DNA from: Lepiota brunneoincarnata
Lineage: Eukaryota; Basidiomycota; Agaricomycetes; Agaricales; Agaricaceae
Direction of reading: 5' to 3'
Assembly: GCA_023014365.1 (NCBI GenBank)
Contig: JAEBUN010000025.1
Coordinates: 728,453 to 792,452 of the forward strand
Length of the DNA: 64,000 nucleotides
Below are positions 12,352 through 24,584 of the stretch, piece after piece; positions within the stretch are counted from its first letter, which is position 1; each line of letters begins with the position of its first letter. The notes beneath the pieces were generated by a model, which was not told the DNA's origin, ran no database searches, and worked only from the letters and a program-made list of their open reading frames with translations. A program made the translations under genes and the position numbers.

Positions 12352-14773
12352 TCAGTCTGAATCATCGGACGTAAATCGTTCTGATGATGGCGATTCTCCC
12401 AGCCTCGACCCAGGCGAAGGTGTAGCAGGTCTTCGGGACCTCGGAACGAGCGAACCCGTCAGAACAACAGCATCCTCATCTTGTTCAGTTTCTGACCCCT
12501 CGTCCTTTCCGTCATGTTCATCGTCATGTTCATCGTCCTCTTCGATTTCGTGTATTCGGAGTCCAGGCACCATAGGATTTCTTCGGTTGCCATCTCGTGG
12601 TGATACAGGTCTCTGTGGACTAAAATGCACCTCCGTATCCCGCTCTGGGAACAGCGTGATCCAATTATGCTGGAGGTTTGAAAAGTCCAACACGTCAATT
12701 CTAACCAGGCCCTCAGGGACCGGACCAAATCGTTCATCGAGGCGTAACACTCGACCAAGCACAGGCTGGCGATCGACAAAGTAAATCGCGTAGAGGGGTG
12801 ACTCGGGCCACTCTGGGTAATACTCCTGGCAGATGACAGCTTCCATGCACAATGATGCGAAGACGCTCGTGTTCCAGAGGGAAATGGTGCGGAGGACGCT
12901 GGCTTGTGGCGTAGTTTCGCGGGTGGAGGGGAGGGAGGGGTCATTCCATGCTTGTGTGGTTTCCTTGATGCGGGGGTGAGGATCTTATCTGAATTGTGGA
13001 ATAGTGATTCGTACTTACGTTTATGAAACGTGTCCAGATTTCCTGAGAGATATGCCTGCTCTCAATGTCTCGCGGAAGAGGGTTGCTTTCAGTACCATAG
13101 AAACGAAGTTCAATGGCTTTGAATGTTCGTAGGGATGTAGAAGGGCTGTGTGGTTCGGGAGTGAGTCTGATTGGAGTGTCTTCGACGACTTCTTGCGGTG
13201 CCTTTTCATCGTTGGGTGGGATCGGAGAAGGTGATTGGGAATAAAACCTGGAAGTGGGGACGTAGCTAGGTTTTCCGTATGAATCATCCGAATTTTTTCT
13301 CTGCCAAACATTCGGGGCTGATGCATTCCATTGGCCCATATGTGGGTATACAGTAATGTGCTCAGGGAAAGGTTGTTGGTAAATCAATCGGTCGGTCCAG
13401 CCCTTTACCCTGTCGCGCCACTTTTTGTCCATTTTGGAACCATACCGACTCAGCGTTATCGTTATCAGTCCAAAGTAGATTACACCAAGCACGAGCATGA
13501 GGGAGATCATGAGCCGCGGCCAAAAAGCGAGGTGCGGCTGTAAGGGTGAAATGTGGCCATCTGCGGTGGAGCCCGTTCTCCAAACAAAGGCCATGATGCA
13601 GGTGATGTACGCGATTACCGACCTTGACAGGGGGTGTAGGTCATTAAAGGGAGCTGGGGTTGCTCAGTAAGGAACGTACCACGACAGCCAGACAGAAGGC
13701 ATCGCGAGCATAACCCAGACGTTCCACCAGATAATGGTGCGTGTTCTCCGAGCTTCCTATGGAGATGAAGGCGTCATTCAGTAGGAGAAAGACACTGATG
13801 CGAAAGCAAGATTCGTACCCAGGCCCACTCGGCCGCTTTATGTGGTTTTTTCATTCCCCCAAAACGGATGATGAATACGCAGCCATAGAGGAGGCTCATA
13901 AGCGCACATATGAGTGATAGCAAGGCAGAATATCTCGTCAAGGGATCGTTTGCTGCAATGTCAATCTGGAGCACAGTCAAAATGGCGCTAGGAAGATGCG
14001 TAAGTAGAAGAGGAAGCAAAGAGAACCTGTAACAATGGCACATACGTAAGTAGGAGAACAGAGATGATGTTCAGGGTCTTCCACTCCCGCAGCAAACACT
14101 CTATAAACGACTCCCAGTTGGTCTTTAGGTTCCAGAACGGTGAAGATGGCGATGCCTGGGATGAGAGATTGGTGAAGAGGACATGGTGTACGTCTTCTGG
14201 GTATTGACTTGCGAGTTCTAGTGCCATACGTTTGATGTCCGGCATCGTGAGATCGGCGTCCTCGAAGACTCTAGCAACGCGGGAAAAGTATAGTGAAGGG
14301 AGTCTCAATAGAATGTAGGAATACAACAAGCGGGGGACGGTGTCAAAAGCGAATGCGGCGATATAGGTGAACAGATTGTACGGTTCTGGCACATCCTTAG
14401 TTTTGACGGAGATACTGAGAAGGGACGGATCGGGGCGAAGGTAGGGGGGCTGGAGTTGCTGGTCGTCTGGGACATCTTCGAGGCTGGAGTCAATGGAGTG
14501 GTGCGAGTAGCCTAGGTTTTGAATGGAATGAGAGATGGAAGCGGAGTAGGGGTCGACGGCGGTGTAGTTGCAGCTTTCTGGGCGAAGGAGTGTGAAGGGG
14601 GTTAGAGGATGAGCGTGAGTGTTGTTTGAGCTATAGAGAGAGCTGGCATAGGATGATTGAGGTCTGAGCCTTGATTTCGTAGACGCAGAATGTATACTGG
14701 ATGCACCGTCTGTCGTCATGTCTCTGTATTTGGGCGTTGATGTGGCTGGCGACGAACGTGTCCTCAACAGCAT
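12352..14773 (-). CDS. Multi-pass membrane protein of unknown function (five exons)
   Basis: Exons on minus: 14773-14046, 13987-13819, 13756-13680, 13622-13019 and 12963-12352. All introns are GT-AG and 55-62 nt long. The lengths add to 2190 nt, exactly 730 codons including TGA, giving 729 aa. The start is the first ATG of a long open frame. Residues 1-130 are Ser/Thr-rich and polar; several hydrophobic helices follow (from about residue 140 through exons 2-4, for example LSLICALMSLLYGCVFIIRF and LMISLMLVLGVIYFGLITI). The C-terminal part is cytosolic-looking, Pro-rich, with an acidic cluster (EIEEDDEHDDEHD) near the end. Similar architectures occur in agaricomycete hypothetical proteins. I recognise no catalytic motif and assign no function. 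It diverges from the gene at 15166, sharing about 390 bp of upstream sequence. Confidence 0.85.
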
Positions 14774-15165
14774 CTAGCTTTAGGTACCGATAAGCGCCCT
14801 CAGGGTCGTAACCGCTAAGCGCCCTTTCCCATGTGCCGCCAAGTCGCGCCAATTATATGATTACTTTCGGAGATACACGACTCGCAGCGGCATGAGCCAC
14901 AAAAGACATGAAACGAAGCAGCTGGTCAACACCGCATTGTTAGAGACCAAGAGATTAGCATTTGATCAGCATGGCCTTCATAGCCTTCAAAGGTTAAGTC
15001 AGTAGCAGTGCCATAACACGTGTCGAATGCACTCCAAGGACATCATCCATTCACCATGCTTTCTCCACACAGTTCTAGCACAAGGCCAATCCAACAAAAG
15101 GGCGCAGTGGGATTCACTCGGACACTTTCCATCATCGCTAACGGTCTCAAGCACGAGCAAGCCAC
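14774..15165. promoter_or_regulatory. Shared upstream region of two divergent genes
   Basis: The 392 bp between the start codons at 14773 (minus) and 15166 (plus) must hold both 5' UTRs and promoters if both starts are right. I see no clear TATA element; basidiomycete promoters often lack one. Confidence 0.4.
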
Positions 15166-17568
15166 ATGAATCCAAACGTGACATACAGCTCGTACCATAA
15201 TTATCACAACCCCAACACTATCTATCGCGTTGACCCTTCTGTACACTCTTCACTCAACATGGACAACAACATCAACAACGGCAATTCTCCTCATGGCGGT
15301 GGTGGCAGCGGAGGGATGCGCCCCTCGACGACGAGGGGTTCCTATTTGAGCTATGCGAGTACGCCATCCTGGGTCAATCCGTCGACGATGATTGATCCAT
15401 CGCCCGCGAGGGCTTCGCGACCTTTGCCAGATCCCCGTTTTCCACATGGGAATGGTGAAGGGAGAGTGAATGGACCTGGTCCTGGAAATGGCCATGGGCA
15501 CGGACGCGAATCGACCGGGTTGTATATTACGAATGTGACGGAAGATATCGAAGAAGAGGACGAGGGGTATGTTGACATACCGCCCCCGGAGCCTGGAATG
15601 GGCATGAAATATGGGTATTCGAATATGGGGTATGGTGGACAGGGGCTGGGTCCTGGTATGAACATGTTGGGGATGGGTGTGGGAATGCCTGTGGGGATGG
15701 GACGGAATGGAATGGGCGTGCCTATGGAACGGGTGCCACCGCCTGGGCGAAGGCCACTGCCAATTCCGGGAACTACGCAACTACGCAGGAACGGGACGTT
15801 TGGGAGTAGTACCAAGAAGGGGAGCAAATCGTTTGTGGGGGGGTTCTTTCATGGGTTGAAGAGACTGCCAAAGACGGTGCTGAGGTATGGGAGCCGGGGC
15901 GGGAAGAAGCGGAGGGAGTTTATGAACGAAGAAGAGGACGAAGGCGAGGGAGAAGTGGAGACGGGGCTGCCGACGATGCATACGGGAAATACACTGCCGC
16001 AGTACGCTTCGAACCCGACGACACCGACGGCTGGACCGACGAATGTGGGGTATTCGAAGAAGACGCAGGGAATGCAGGTGCCTCAGTCGACGTTGGATGG
16101 TATGCCTGGGGGTTTACCATCGGAACTAGAGTTGGAGGAGCCGAGAAGGCGCAGAAATCCGAGCTTGATCCTCACGCCGCCTTCGGGAGAAACGCTGAGA
16201 CAGGTGAATTTGGAGCACCAGGGTTATTTCCAGTCGCCAGAACAGGAACCGGAGCGAGCACCACCCCCTGCAGCAGATTATCCACCACCCAGCCTGGAAC
16301 GAGACAGAACGACGGTGATGATGTATCACGCGCAGCCGGGTGAGATGAGCATGGCGGAAGCATCGAGGCCATCAACCCGGGCGTCAGAGCATCCAGCGTC
16401 TACAGTAGCTCGACAACACACACCAACGCCAATGAGTCATTTGGCTTCAGAGCATACGTCGCAGAATGTGTCAAACGAGAGGGCAGGGGTGGCAACGCCG
16501 GCGCCGAATCCGATCAGCACGTCGATAACACCCCCGCACGACGTGCAGTCTCCTGTCACAGCACATCCAGGGCCGGCGAATGATTATCTGAAAATGACGA
16601 CATCTCCACAGACGGCAACACATGCGACCGAGGTGACAGAGTATTCATCGTACTCGGAGGACCCGTCGTTTAGCTCTGAGCTGAACCCGGTGTTCCGGTT
16701 TTTCCATACGTTTTACCGCTTGCCGTGGATATCTGAAAGAAGTACAGTGGATTACAGTCCGATGGCAGGGTTCGGCGGGAAGGGCGGGGGGAGAGGAATT
16801 GTCAAGAAATCGGGGCAGTCTTGGTATAAGAAAAGGGGAGATGGTGTGACCAGTATGTCGTTGGATTTGCTGAGCAACGGTGGGGAAGGAGATACGGGAT
16901 CAGTATTGAGTCCACTGGGAGGGTGGAGACGGAGAATTGGGAGACGAAACACGGTCGAGAATGTGCCTGGGAGGAGTCGACACCATCACCGACATCACAG
17001 TACTCGGCATGGGCACGGGCACGGGCACGGGCACTCGCGCTCGCATTCACATGGACATGGACAAGGGCATGGGCATACGCATGGGCATGGGATGCCGAGA
17101 AGGCATCGATACCGCAGGCGTTCAACGTCAACGATCACATTTGAAGAGTACCACCATCAGAGAAACCCGAGTCCAATGATACCGCCCATGTACCCTTACC
17201 CATTTGCATCGCCGCCGTATCATTACTTCCAGGCATTTCCTGCTCCAGCCGTGGTTGCAGGGAGCCCAGCACAGCCCGACACAAGCACGGCAGCGAACCA
17301 GGGAACGCCTGCTGGTCCATCGGTACCAACACAAAGTGCCAATCAGACACCGGCGCCCGTTCCGGCAACGCCGGGTGCGGCTGGGCCGACGCCCCGTGGG
17401 CCGAGGGGACCTTGGGGAGGCGGGCGTGGAGCAGTATACCCACATGGGTATGCACCGTATGCGCAGCCACCACCGATGTTTGCGCCGCCGCCAGTGTTCA
17501 TGGCAGCGGGGTATGGGGAGGGAGGGGGCAAGGGAGGAATAGTGTACATGCCGATGGGCTATGAGTAA
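15166..17568 (+). CDS. Low-complexity Gly/Met/Pro/His-rich protein, 800 aa
   Basis: One uninterrupted frame from ATG 15166 to TAA 17566-17568. Residues 1-60 are Asn/Ser/Tyr-rich. Residues about 140-190 carry Gly-Met repeats (GMGMKYGYSNMGYG), then a basic patch (KKGSKSF, RGGKKRRE), an acidic patch, long Pro/Thr/Ser stretches, a His-Gly repeat near residue 615-640 (HGHGHGHGHS) and a Pro/Gly/Tyr-rich tail. There is a short hydrophobic aromatic segment (FRFFHTFYRLPWISE) near residue 510, the only part that looks folded. No signal peptide and no known domain are seen. Absence of introns is unusual next to intron-rich neighbours. The long open frame and codon pattern support a real gene; function unknown. 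Confidence 0.7.
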   Translation: MNPNVTYSSYHNYHNPNTIYRVDPSVHSSLNMDNNINNGNSPHGGGGSGGMRPSTTRGSYLSYASTPSWVNPSTMIDPSPARASRPLPDPRFPHGNGEGRVNGPGPGNGHGHGRESTGLYITNVTEDIEEEDEGYVDIPPPEPGMGMKYGYSNMGYGGQGLGPGMNMLGMGVGMPVGMGRNGMGVPMERVPPPGRRPLPIPGTTQLRRNGTFGSSTKKGSKSFVGGFFHGLKRLPKTVLRYGSRGGKKRREFMNEEEDEGEGEVETGLPTMHTGNTLPQYASNPTTPTAGPTNVGYSKKTQGMQVPQSTLDGMPGGLPSELELEEPRRRRNPSLILTPPSGETLRQVNLEHQGYFQSPEQEPERAPPPAADYPPPSLERDRTTVMMYHAQPGEMSMAEASRPSTRASEHPASTVARQHTPTPMSHLASEHTSQNVSNERAGVATPAPNPISTSITPPHDVQSPVTAHPGPANDYLKMTTSPQTATHATEVTEYSSYSEDPSFSSELNPVFRFFHTFYRLPWISERSTVDYSPMAGFGGKGGGRGIVKKSGQSWYKKRGDGVTSMSLDLLSNGGEGDTGSVLSPLGGWRRRIGRRNTVENVPGRSRHHHRHHSTRHGHGHGHGHSRSHSHGHGQGHGHTHGHGMPRRHRYRRRSTSTITFEEYHHQRNPSPMIPPMYPYPFASPPYHYFQAFPAPAVVAGSPAQPDTSTAANQGTPAGPSVPTQSANQTPAPVPATPGAAGPTPRGPRGPWGGGRGAVYPHGYAPYAQPPPMFAPPPVFMAAGYGEGGGKGGIVYMPMGYE

Positions 17569-17655
17569 ATTCAGGGTGACAACGTGACCGTGTGTGACGT
17601 ATTGTATACATGAAAGAGAAGTTGTGAGGATGGCATTTTCTCGCAGCGCGCAAAG

Positions 17656-20414
17656 ATGGCGGTCACCAACCCTTTCAGCTCACCTCCGTCCTCCCCTACT
17701 CCATCACCAAGGTCATCGCCTCCACCCGCACCCTTCACCCGCTTCCCCCAAGTCGGCGACAACGACGAACACAGCGTCCCTCGTAGCCGTTCTCACCCTC
17801 TCGAGGACACCCGTCTCCTCGCCTCCCCCCCCTCCCCATTCATGTCAGACTTCTCTCCTCCACCTCCTCCACCACTCACGACCAGCCAGCACCAATCACG
17901 CGCTGCCGTTCGCTCAGTCTCCTCCGCTTCCTTTGTCTCTTCTCCCCTCAACCCTGCCTCTCCCCCCCACGTCAATCCTTTCGCACGCTCCATATCCTCT
18001 CGTCCTGCCTCTCGCTCTTCCAACCACCTCTCCAAGTTTGGTGCATACGATGACCCCCTCCTCTACCCCCACCACACAGGCTCCTCCGTTCCAGCTGGCC
18101 TCGGCAACAGGGGCTCCATGATCCTCTACCGCCTCGCGGACGAGCGTGACCGTCCTACCTCGGCTCTCGTTGCTAGCGGTTCTGCCCATGCCAGCGACCG
18201 CGACAGTCTCCTCGCCCCTCCACGTTTTCCCTCCAACCGCGACAGCGTCGTCTCCACCTCGGGCGATTCCATCGTCTCATTCTCATCAGACTCCAAATAT
18301 CCCTCTGGCTTCCACGGCAACCAGCGTGGCCTCGTCGCTTACCTCTATGATCCCGCTCAAGATGAGACAGACGCCCCAGACGAAGAGGATCTCCTCCACG
18401 ATCCTTCCGAAAAGGGTGGCGTCAAGGGTGATAAGGGTGCCTTTCCCTGGAGAGGCATCCTCAACGTCAGCGTCCTCGTTTTGCTCATCCTCGCCCTCCT
18501 CACCCTCTTTGTCTTTTACCCCGTCATGACCTTTTACAGAAACCAGGATCGCAACGCCCGCATCGAAGGTAATATACGCGTTAACGAAACCGGTCAGTTT
18601 TGCCCCGCTCCCTGCTTTACTTCATTCTCACGCACAACCTTCCTAGGCCAATCACCCGTCCTTTTTCAGATGCCAGAGCTCATCGACCGCGACACCCCGG
18701 CGGAAGCCCATTCTAGGACTGGCTTCGACGGTCAGCAGTACGACCTTGTCTTTTCCGATGAGTTCGAGGCGGATGGCAGAACATTTTACCCAGGCGACGA
18801 CCCATTCTGGGAAGCCGTCGACCTTTGGTACGGTGCTACCGGCGATGTCGAGTGGTACGATCCATCCCAAGTCACTACCCGCGACGGTCAACTCGTCATC
18901 ACCATGGACTCTGTCAACACCGCACAACCTGGTCTTACTTCAGGTCGGTCCTCTTTCCTCTTCATACTCCTCATTTCTCATCCTTTTCTAGGCTCCACCG
19001 CACCTTTTACATTGGCCGATAACCATGGTCTTGAATACCGGAGTGGAATGTTGCAATCGTGGAATAAGTTCTGTTTCACCACGGGTTATATCGAAGTTAG
19101 CGTCGTGTTCCCAGGCCCAGACGAAAATACCCAAGGCTATGTAAGTTCCTCACCATCACCATTTTAAACCATTGAGATTCACACTTCTTTGCCATAGTGG
19201 CCCGGTGCATGGACAATGGGCAACCTTGCCCGACCTGGATACCCTGCCACCACCGACGGCATGTGGCCCTATACGTACGTTCGTTTCCTGCTTATCGCCA
19301 ACCCTTTAAGCTCACATGCTCTTGTTGTAGCTACGACACCTGCGATCTCGGAACGTTCCCCAACCAGACCAACCCAGATAAACAAAGTCCTCCCGCCGCT
19401 GTGTTCTCTAGCGCATCTCGCGATAAGTACAACAATGAGCTAAGCTGGCTGAGTGGACAACGGCTGTCGTATGTCCTTCATTCTCACATTTGACCGCTCT
19501 GTGCCCCACTCAGTGTTTCCCTAGTGCCTGCTCGTGCCCCGATGCCGATCATCCTGGCCCCGTCTACAACAAGGGCCGCGGTGCGCCAGAAATTGATATT
19601 TTCGAAGCTGAAAAAGACAAGGACGGTGGCCCAGGACAAGTTGTTTCCCAGAGTGCTCAGTTTGCACCCTTCTCGCACGACTACGTCTACGACGATTCTA
19701 CTGAAGACAACCACAAGGTCTTTGACACCTCCCGAACCAGGGCCAACACGTATCACGGTAGCGCTGTCCAACAGAGCGTATCCAGTCTTACTCGAGTCCC
19801 CAGCGACATGTTCCAGGGAATCGGCAAAAACTTCAAAACCTTTGGTTTCGAGTACTGGTCAGATCCTGATCACCCCGATCAAGGTTATGTCGAGTGGCTG
19901 GTCGATGGCAGCCCATCTCACCGAGTCGGGGCTGGCGCTGTCAAGCCTGATCCGCTGCCATTAGGGAGCGGTGTTGGCCAACGTCTGATCCCCCTCGAAC
20001 CCATGTCGATCGTCTTGAACCTGGGCATGTCACGTACGCGTCCCTTCCCTTGATCCGTCTACTTTGAAGCTTACATTTTACTTCTACAGCCAACTGGCAA
20101 ACGATCGACATCAATTCAATGATGTTCCCCTCTGAGTTTCTTATCGACTACGTCCGCGTGTATCAACGCAAAGACCAAATCAACATTGGCTGTGATCCAC
20201 CAAAATTCCCTACCGCAGATTATATTAAGAACCACATTGAGGCTTACATGGGCAAGTACCGATATTCAACCATATTGCTAGTGCTAATGATTCCCTAGAC
20301 CGGAACATGACAACGTGGCAGTGGCCAATACCCAAGAATAGCTTGGTGCGTTCCCCCGACCACCGCATGAGCTGATGCTTAAAACTAAATTTTCAGTATT
20401 CGGGAGGCTGTTAG
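17656..20414 (+). CDS. KRE6/SKN1-type beta-glucan synthesis protein, GH16 family
   Basis: Nine exons: 17656-18592, 18647-18943, 18992-19140, 19198-19274, 19331-19468, 19525-20033, 20090-20251, 20299-20345 and 20397-20414. They sum to 2334 nt, 777 aa plus stop. The first about 270 residues are a Ser/Pro-rich cytosolic tail. One transmembrane helix follows ([19 protein letters not shown]), making a type II protein of the Golgi/ER, as in yeast Kre6p. The lumenal part is the SKN1/GH16 domain: [14 protein letters not shown] [37 protein letters not shown], and the catalytic signature EIDIFEAE with its two Glu and one Asp. The end [13 protein letters not shown] matches the family. Kre6 homologues act in beta-1,6-glucan (cell wall) synthesis. 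Intron 7 (20252-20298) begins GCAAGT, a GC-AG intron. The gene looks intact and is the last clear host gene before the repeats. Confidence 0.93.
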
Positions 20415-22459
20415 CCCGCCCTTCCTCCACGACTGCTCATGACCGACCCTTACTCACTCTTTACGGACGGGGGTACAACCCATATCTAGAAGTGACTTTA
20501 ATTTGCATATTAGCCCCGATTTCCTTGCTCCTGTCGCTCCTTCAGCCTTCCGCTCGTTTGATATCATCCCATATAGTACACTCGTAATTGCCCGCGGCTT
20601 CATAACCCGTCCGCACGTGGACATGCATTGGACCCTCATCCCCTCTTTTTCATCTACCGAAATCCTTTGGTCAACACATCAGTTGATCTTTCTGGGACAG
20701 TCACTTTTTTATTCGCTTTCCCCCCCCCGCCGCTCTCGGGACACAAACATTCAATCACGGTGTATATACCATGTATCTATTCTTATTGCATGTTGATTCT
20801 GATGGATAGATCAGGAGTTGGCGGTTTGTGTGGTAATGGTCGGGCCTATTATCGTGGCGTTGGGCAAGAACACCCATGGGTGAACCAATTGCCACCTCCA
20901 ACATCTTGCACAGCTCCTAGTCAGATACCCACATTTACAACTATTAAACTCTCGCCGGTGGTTGATATATGGAATGCCATCCTAAGATGTCAAATACGTC
21001 CGGCGACAACTGGAGTAGATAGCTTAGATTCTCTCATGTGCAATAGAACAATCAAAACCGATTGCCGGAGCACTGATCCCCTTTATCGATTTAGATTAGT
21101 CAAGTGACCGATCGGCCAACTCGAGAGATAAAGATCAAGTACCCCTCGCGAAGTGCGGTGCTGCATGGTTTCTATTTCGTTCCTAGCAATTATACCGGGT
21201 CACAGTGCGCAATATATACCGCTGTCGTACTGGCCGAGCCCCACCCGTGCCACTACATTTCGGGCAATATACATAATTCATTGGAACTGGAAATGTTTGC
21301 GTGAGTTCGCTGACTGCAGAGAGTACATATAGAAATGAAATTAACCGCGGTGTTCTAACCCGCTGGTGGTGCAGAAAACTATTAACGTGTGATGGTACAG
21401 AACAAGGGAACACTCACGGCGTACAGCCACACATCCTGAGATGACGGTGGTGGGGGTTATGGCTAAAACTTGCCGAGCAGTTGCTCTGCCCACAATCTTG
21501 CTGTCTGGGATTTCAGCCTGCATTGATATTACCAAATAGGAGGGTATTCCTACCTTATAGGTCTTTTCCCCGTAGTGAAGGTCAGTACATGCTATAAAAC
21601 CGGGACAGGAGTTAAAATGCGACAAACAAATTTCCGTTTGCAACACCTGCACGTAGTACGCGGGTACCTAACTAAGAAGTCAAAGAATGGGATAAGTGAG
21701 GTCTGCGGTTTAGCGTACAAGTCGCACATAGTGGTTGGTTGCAGCAGCGTCGGTATATGAGAGCACGAGGGAATCGGTGAGTGTATAATAATTCCAATGG
21801 CCGTCGCTTTTAACCCCCTGCTGAGTCCCAGTGTTCTAAACACTAGTAAATACACTGCAAATTTGGGGTTGCCTCGAAATCGGGCTTGATCTCCGTGAAA
21901 AATCCATTAATCCAGAACTCTCCATATCGAGGAACATCGAAGGATTGATATGACCAAATCCACGACACCTCTCTGCACACCTATCACACCAGGTCTACTC
22001 AAATTTACTCAGCAATCAAGCACAATCTATCATACTAGATTCAGCTTGACAAATTATTATTTCCTCCTGAAATCGCGACTGCGGATTCTAAGAAACCACA
22101 CAGCGTGATGTATATAGATGTGTGTTCGTACTGCTAGGGGTGTTATTCAATCACTGATTAGAATGAATGCGCCACAACTTAGGTCTTAACCAAGGCCCAA
22201 CTAGCCTTAGCTAACAGCTGGAGTCAACTATTTGATACTGGAACTGCCCAACAGATTTCCGGGAGGGGGTTAGGGAAGGGGGGTGTATTCTACTAGGTTC
22301 TTGTGCAAGACATTAGGCTTAGGCTTTCAAAATGCTAGGTCCATTTCAAAAAATATAGCAAAGTCGAAAACATACCAAAATATTGTTTCTGTAGAATAAT
22401 ACAGAATTAGCTTAAGTATATTGAAATATCTGCAAGATTTTATGTATTTAAGTGTAAAA
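20415..22459. other. Gene-free subtelomeric stretch
   Basis: About 2 kb with only short open frames on both strands and no recognised motif, splice pattern or RNA gene. It follows directly after the KRE6-type gene and leads into the AT-rich repeats. Confidence 0.5.
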
Positions 22460-23610
22460 TTATATACCCTTTTTGTTGAAGAGGTACAGGTTAGACCCTC
22501 CCTCAGGCTAGGATTTTCCAAATTTCAAGTGTTTAGAACCTTCATTTTAGAGCCTCCAGCTTGTAGATATTGTTTGAAATTATATACTGCACACTAGCAT
22601 TTTCTAGTCCATGGCCTATATTCCATCCCTCAGCACAATATATTCCCATATATTGCCGCACTCTTGGAAATCCAACTCCGTGGCCATTATAATTTACACC
22701 CCTCCTGCCCCTTTACGCATGCTGCACTTTTGGAATATCAATTCCGTGGCCATTATTGACATGCATCCTGCACTTTTGGAACATCAATTCTACTCCTCAT
22801 ATATATATTCTTGCACCAATAGCATGGCTACCTGGTTGTTGTAGCCAAACCAATACCCCCATGACATCTCAGGCCATTTCCATAAAAGGAAGTATGACCT
22901 CTATACAACTTTCTTGAACAGGTAGGAATTAGACCTCCTCCTAGGACTTTCACAATTCACCTTTAACCCTCATTGCCTCCAGCTCATAGTATTTGTGAAT
23001 TATTACCTGCACTAATTTTTCCACAGCCTATCATTTCCACCCTCAGCACAATGATAGCCACTTTGGAATCCACTCCTGGCATACTTACATCTTCATACAT
23101 GCATATGGAATATCATTCTAACCCTGAACTATCTTCACATATTATCCACAATAATTTTGGTTCTATGTAGCCAAACTGACCACCCCTCCATGACTGATCT
23201 CCAAGGTCCATAGTTTCCATAAAAGGAAGTTGTGGACACTTGGATCAGTAATTCCTCACCTCTTTACTTCTTTCAAATGAACCTAGACAGTGCCCTTAAA
23301 ATTTATATGCTGTGTTTTCAGAAAGTCAACTCTGGCAATTACAATGCCATCCTTTTCACATATCTAAGGAGAGCAGTTTAGGTTCAAAAATACCGTGCTT
23401 TTGGCAAGTCAATTCTGCAGCTGTTAGTTATATGCCCCCACAACTCTTCACACTCTGCACTTAAGAATGCCGCACTCTTGGAAAGTCAAGTCCGCGGCCA
23501 TTAATATACCTCTTACAGCTCATCACACTTTGCACTCAAAAATGCCACACTCTTGGAAAGTCAAGTCTGTGGCTGTTGATCATACTCCTCATGACTCTTC
23601 ACGCTGCACT
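22460..23610. repeat. Degenerate AT-rich subtelomeric repeats
   Basis: Two divergent copies of a roughly 440-bp unit start near 22480 and 22917. Both run through a purine-rich start with AGGTTAGACC or GGAATTAGACC, CTTCAGC-type text, CCTCAGCACAAT (22629, 23040) and CATAAAAGGAAGT (22880, 23218). A shorter motif built on CTCTTGGAAAGTCAA followed by CCGTGGCCATTA recurs at least six times (near 22665, 22730, 22770, 23395, 23475 and 23549). The copies differ too much to be recent. No coding capacity is seen. Confidence 0.7.
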
Positions 23611-23639
23611 CAAAAAACCCAGTCCTGATGAATTGCAGG

Positions 23640-23930
23640 TGGATTCCCCAATGGGGCTAATAATATTGTGGGCTGCATATACCCCATACTTGCCAGGGTC
23701 GGCAGCTGTCAAACATGAAATGTGACAGCATCCGTACCTGACGCTGGCACCGAACACCAAATTTGGAAACTGTGCCCTGGATTCCACGCTGTCAAGTATG
23801 GATTCTGACGGCAGCTGATGGCTTCTAAATTTATGACACCTGTCGAACATGGACTGAATGGATTCTGCACTTGCCTGTCGAACATGAAATCCTGTCGAAC
23901 ATGAAATTTTTCTGTCATCACTAGGGTTTC
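23640..23930. repeat. Cluster of CTGTCGAACATGAAAT-like short repeats
   Basis: CTGTCGAACATGAAAT occurs twice head-to-tail near 23875-23910, with related copies near 23706 (TGTCAAACATGAAAT), 23790 (TGTCAAGTATGGATT) and 23842 (TGTCGAACATGGACT). Spacing is irregular. Function unknown; may be debris of a mobile element. Confidence 0.5.
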
Positions 23931-24471
23931 TATTGGTCAAGCATGGGCATATGTTTTGAGAACATGGGAGAGTGCGAAAGCCATAGGATACAACCCATTG
24001 GCCCTTTACCTTTTCTGGTGGTTGGTTGGTTGGTTGGCTGGACCAGGGACGGGGTTTTGTTGCACAAAATCATTTGATAACAAATTATGTACAAAGACAA
24101 GCAGTGGAATAAAATAGATGTTGTGACCGTAGGGTTCGAAGTTCTACCTACCTTGCAAGTCCCAACCCACAAGATGTACTCATCATGACATGGCCCATGT
24201 TCCATGGCTAGGAAGTCCAGGGGTCAAGGGAGTGAGCAAGCGAGCGAGTGAGTGAGTAGCAAGGTTCTAGGAGGGAGACAGTTGGGTTCAGCGTGCTTAC
24301 GGATCTTGGGTCTCCAGAGCTCATCCATGATGTCTCTCCTGTCATCATCATCTATATCCCAGTGAGTTGTCGGTGCTACTCTGGCCTCTATATGTTCTAG
24401 CAATGAGGACGAGTCAATACCTGCGGGCTGTTCAGTGAGGGACTTGGCATGTTCAGCAATCTCGAGCTCTT
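23931..24471. other. Last unique sequence before the retroelement array
   Basis: No gene seen. The unique sequence stops at about 24471, followed immediately by GGGGTTAGGG and the 3' end of the first element, so this is an old chromosome end or a site where an exposed end was capped. Confidence 0.6.
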
Positions 24472-24481
24472 GGGGTTAGGG

Positions 24482-24573
24482 AAGGGGGGACTAAAACACG
24501 AGTCGCGACGGTGGGGCGCAACGGGTTGTTGGGGTTTCCAACTACCCACCCGTTTCGTCTTATAAAGACTCAT
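24482..24573 (-). mobile_element. E1: Penelope-like element family B, 92-bp 3' end
   Basis: Only the last 92 bp of the element 3' UTR remain, cut inside the hammerhead core (the copy begins ATGAGTC, so CUG of CUGAUGA is lost). It is flanked by TTAGGG sequence on both sides (24476-24481 and 24574-24584). It is the innermost insertion of the array. Confidence 0.85.
24516..24573 (-). ncRNA. Hammerhead ribozyme remnant (E1)
   Basis: Keeps stem II, GAAA, stem III and the cleavage-site side. The 5' strand of stem I and the CUG of the core are cut off, so it cannot cleave itself. Confidence 0.7.
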
Positions 24574-24584
24574 TAGGGTTAGGG

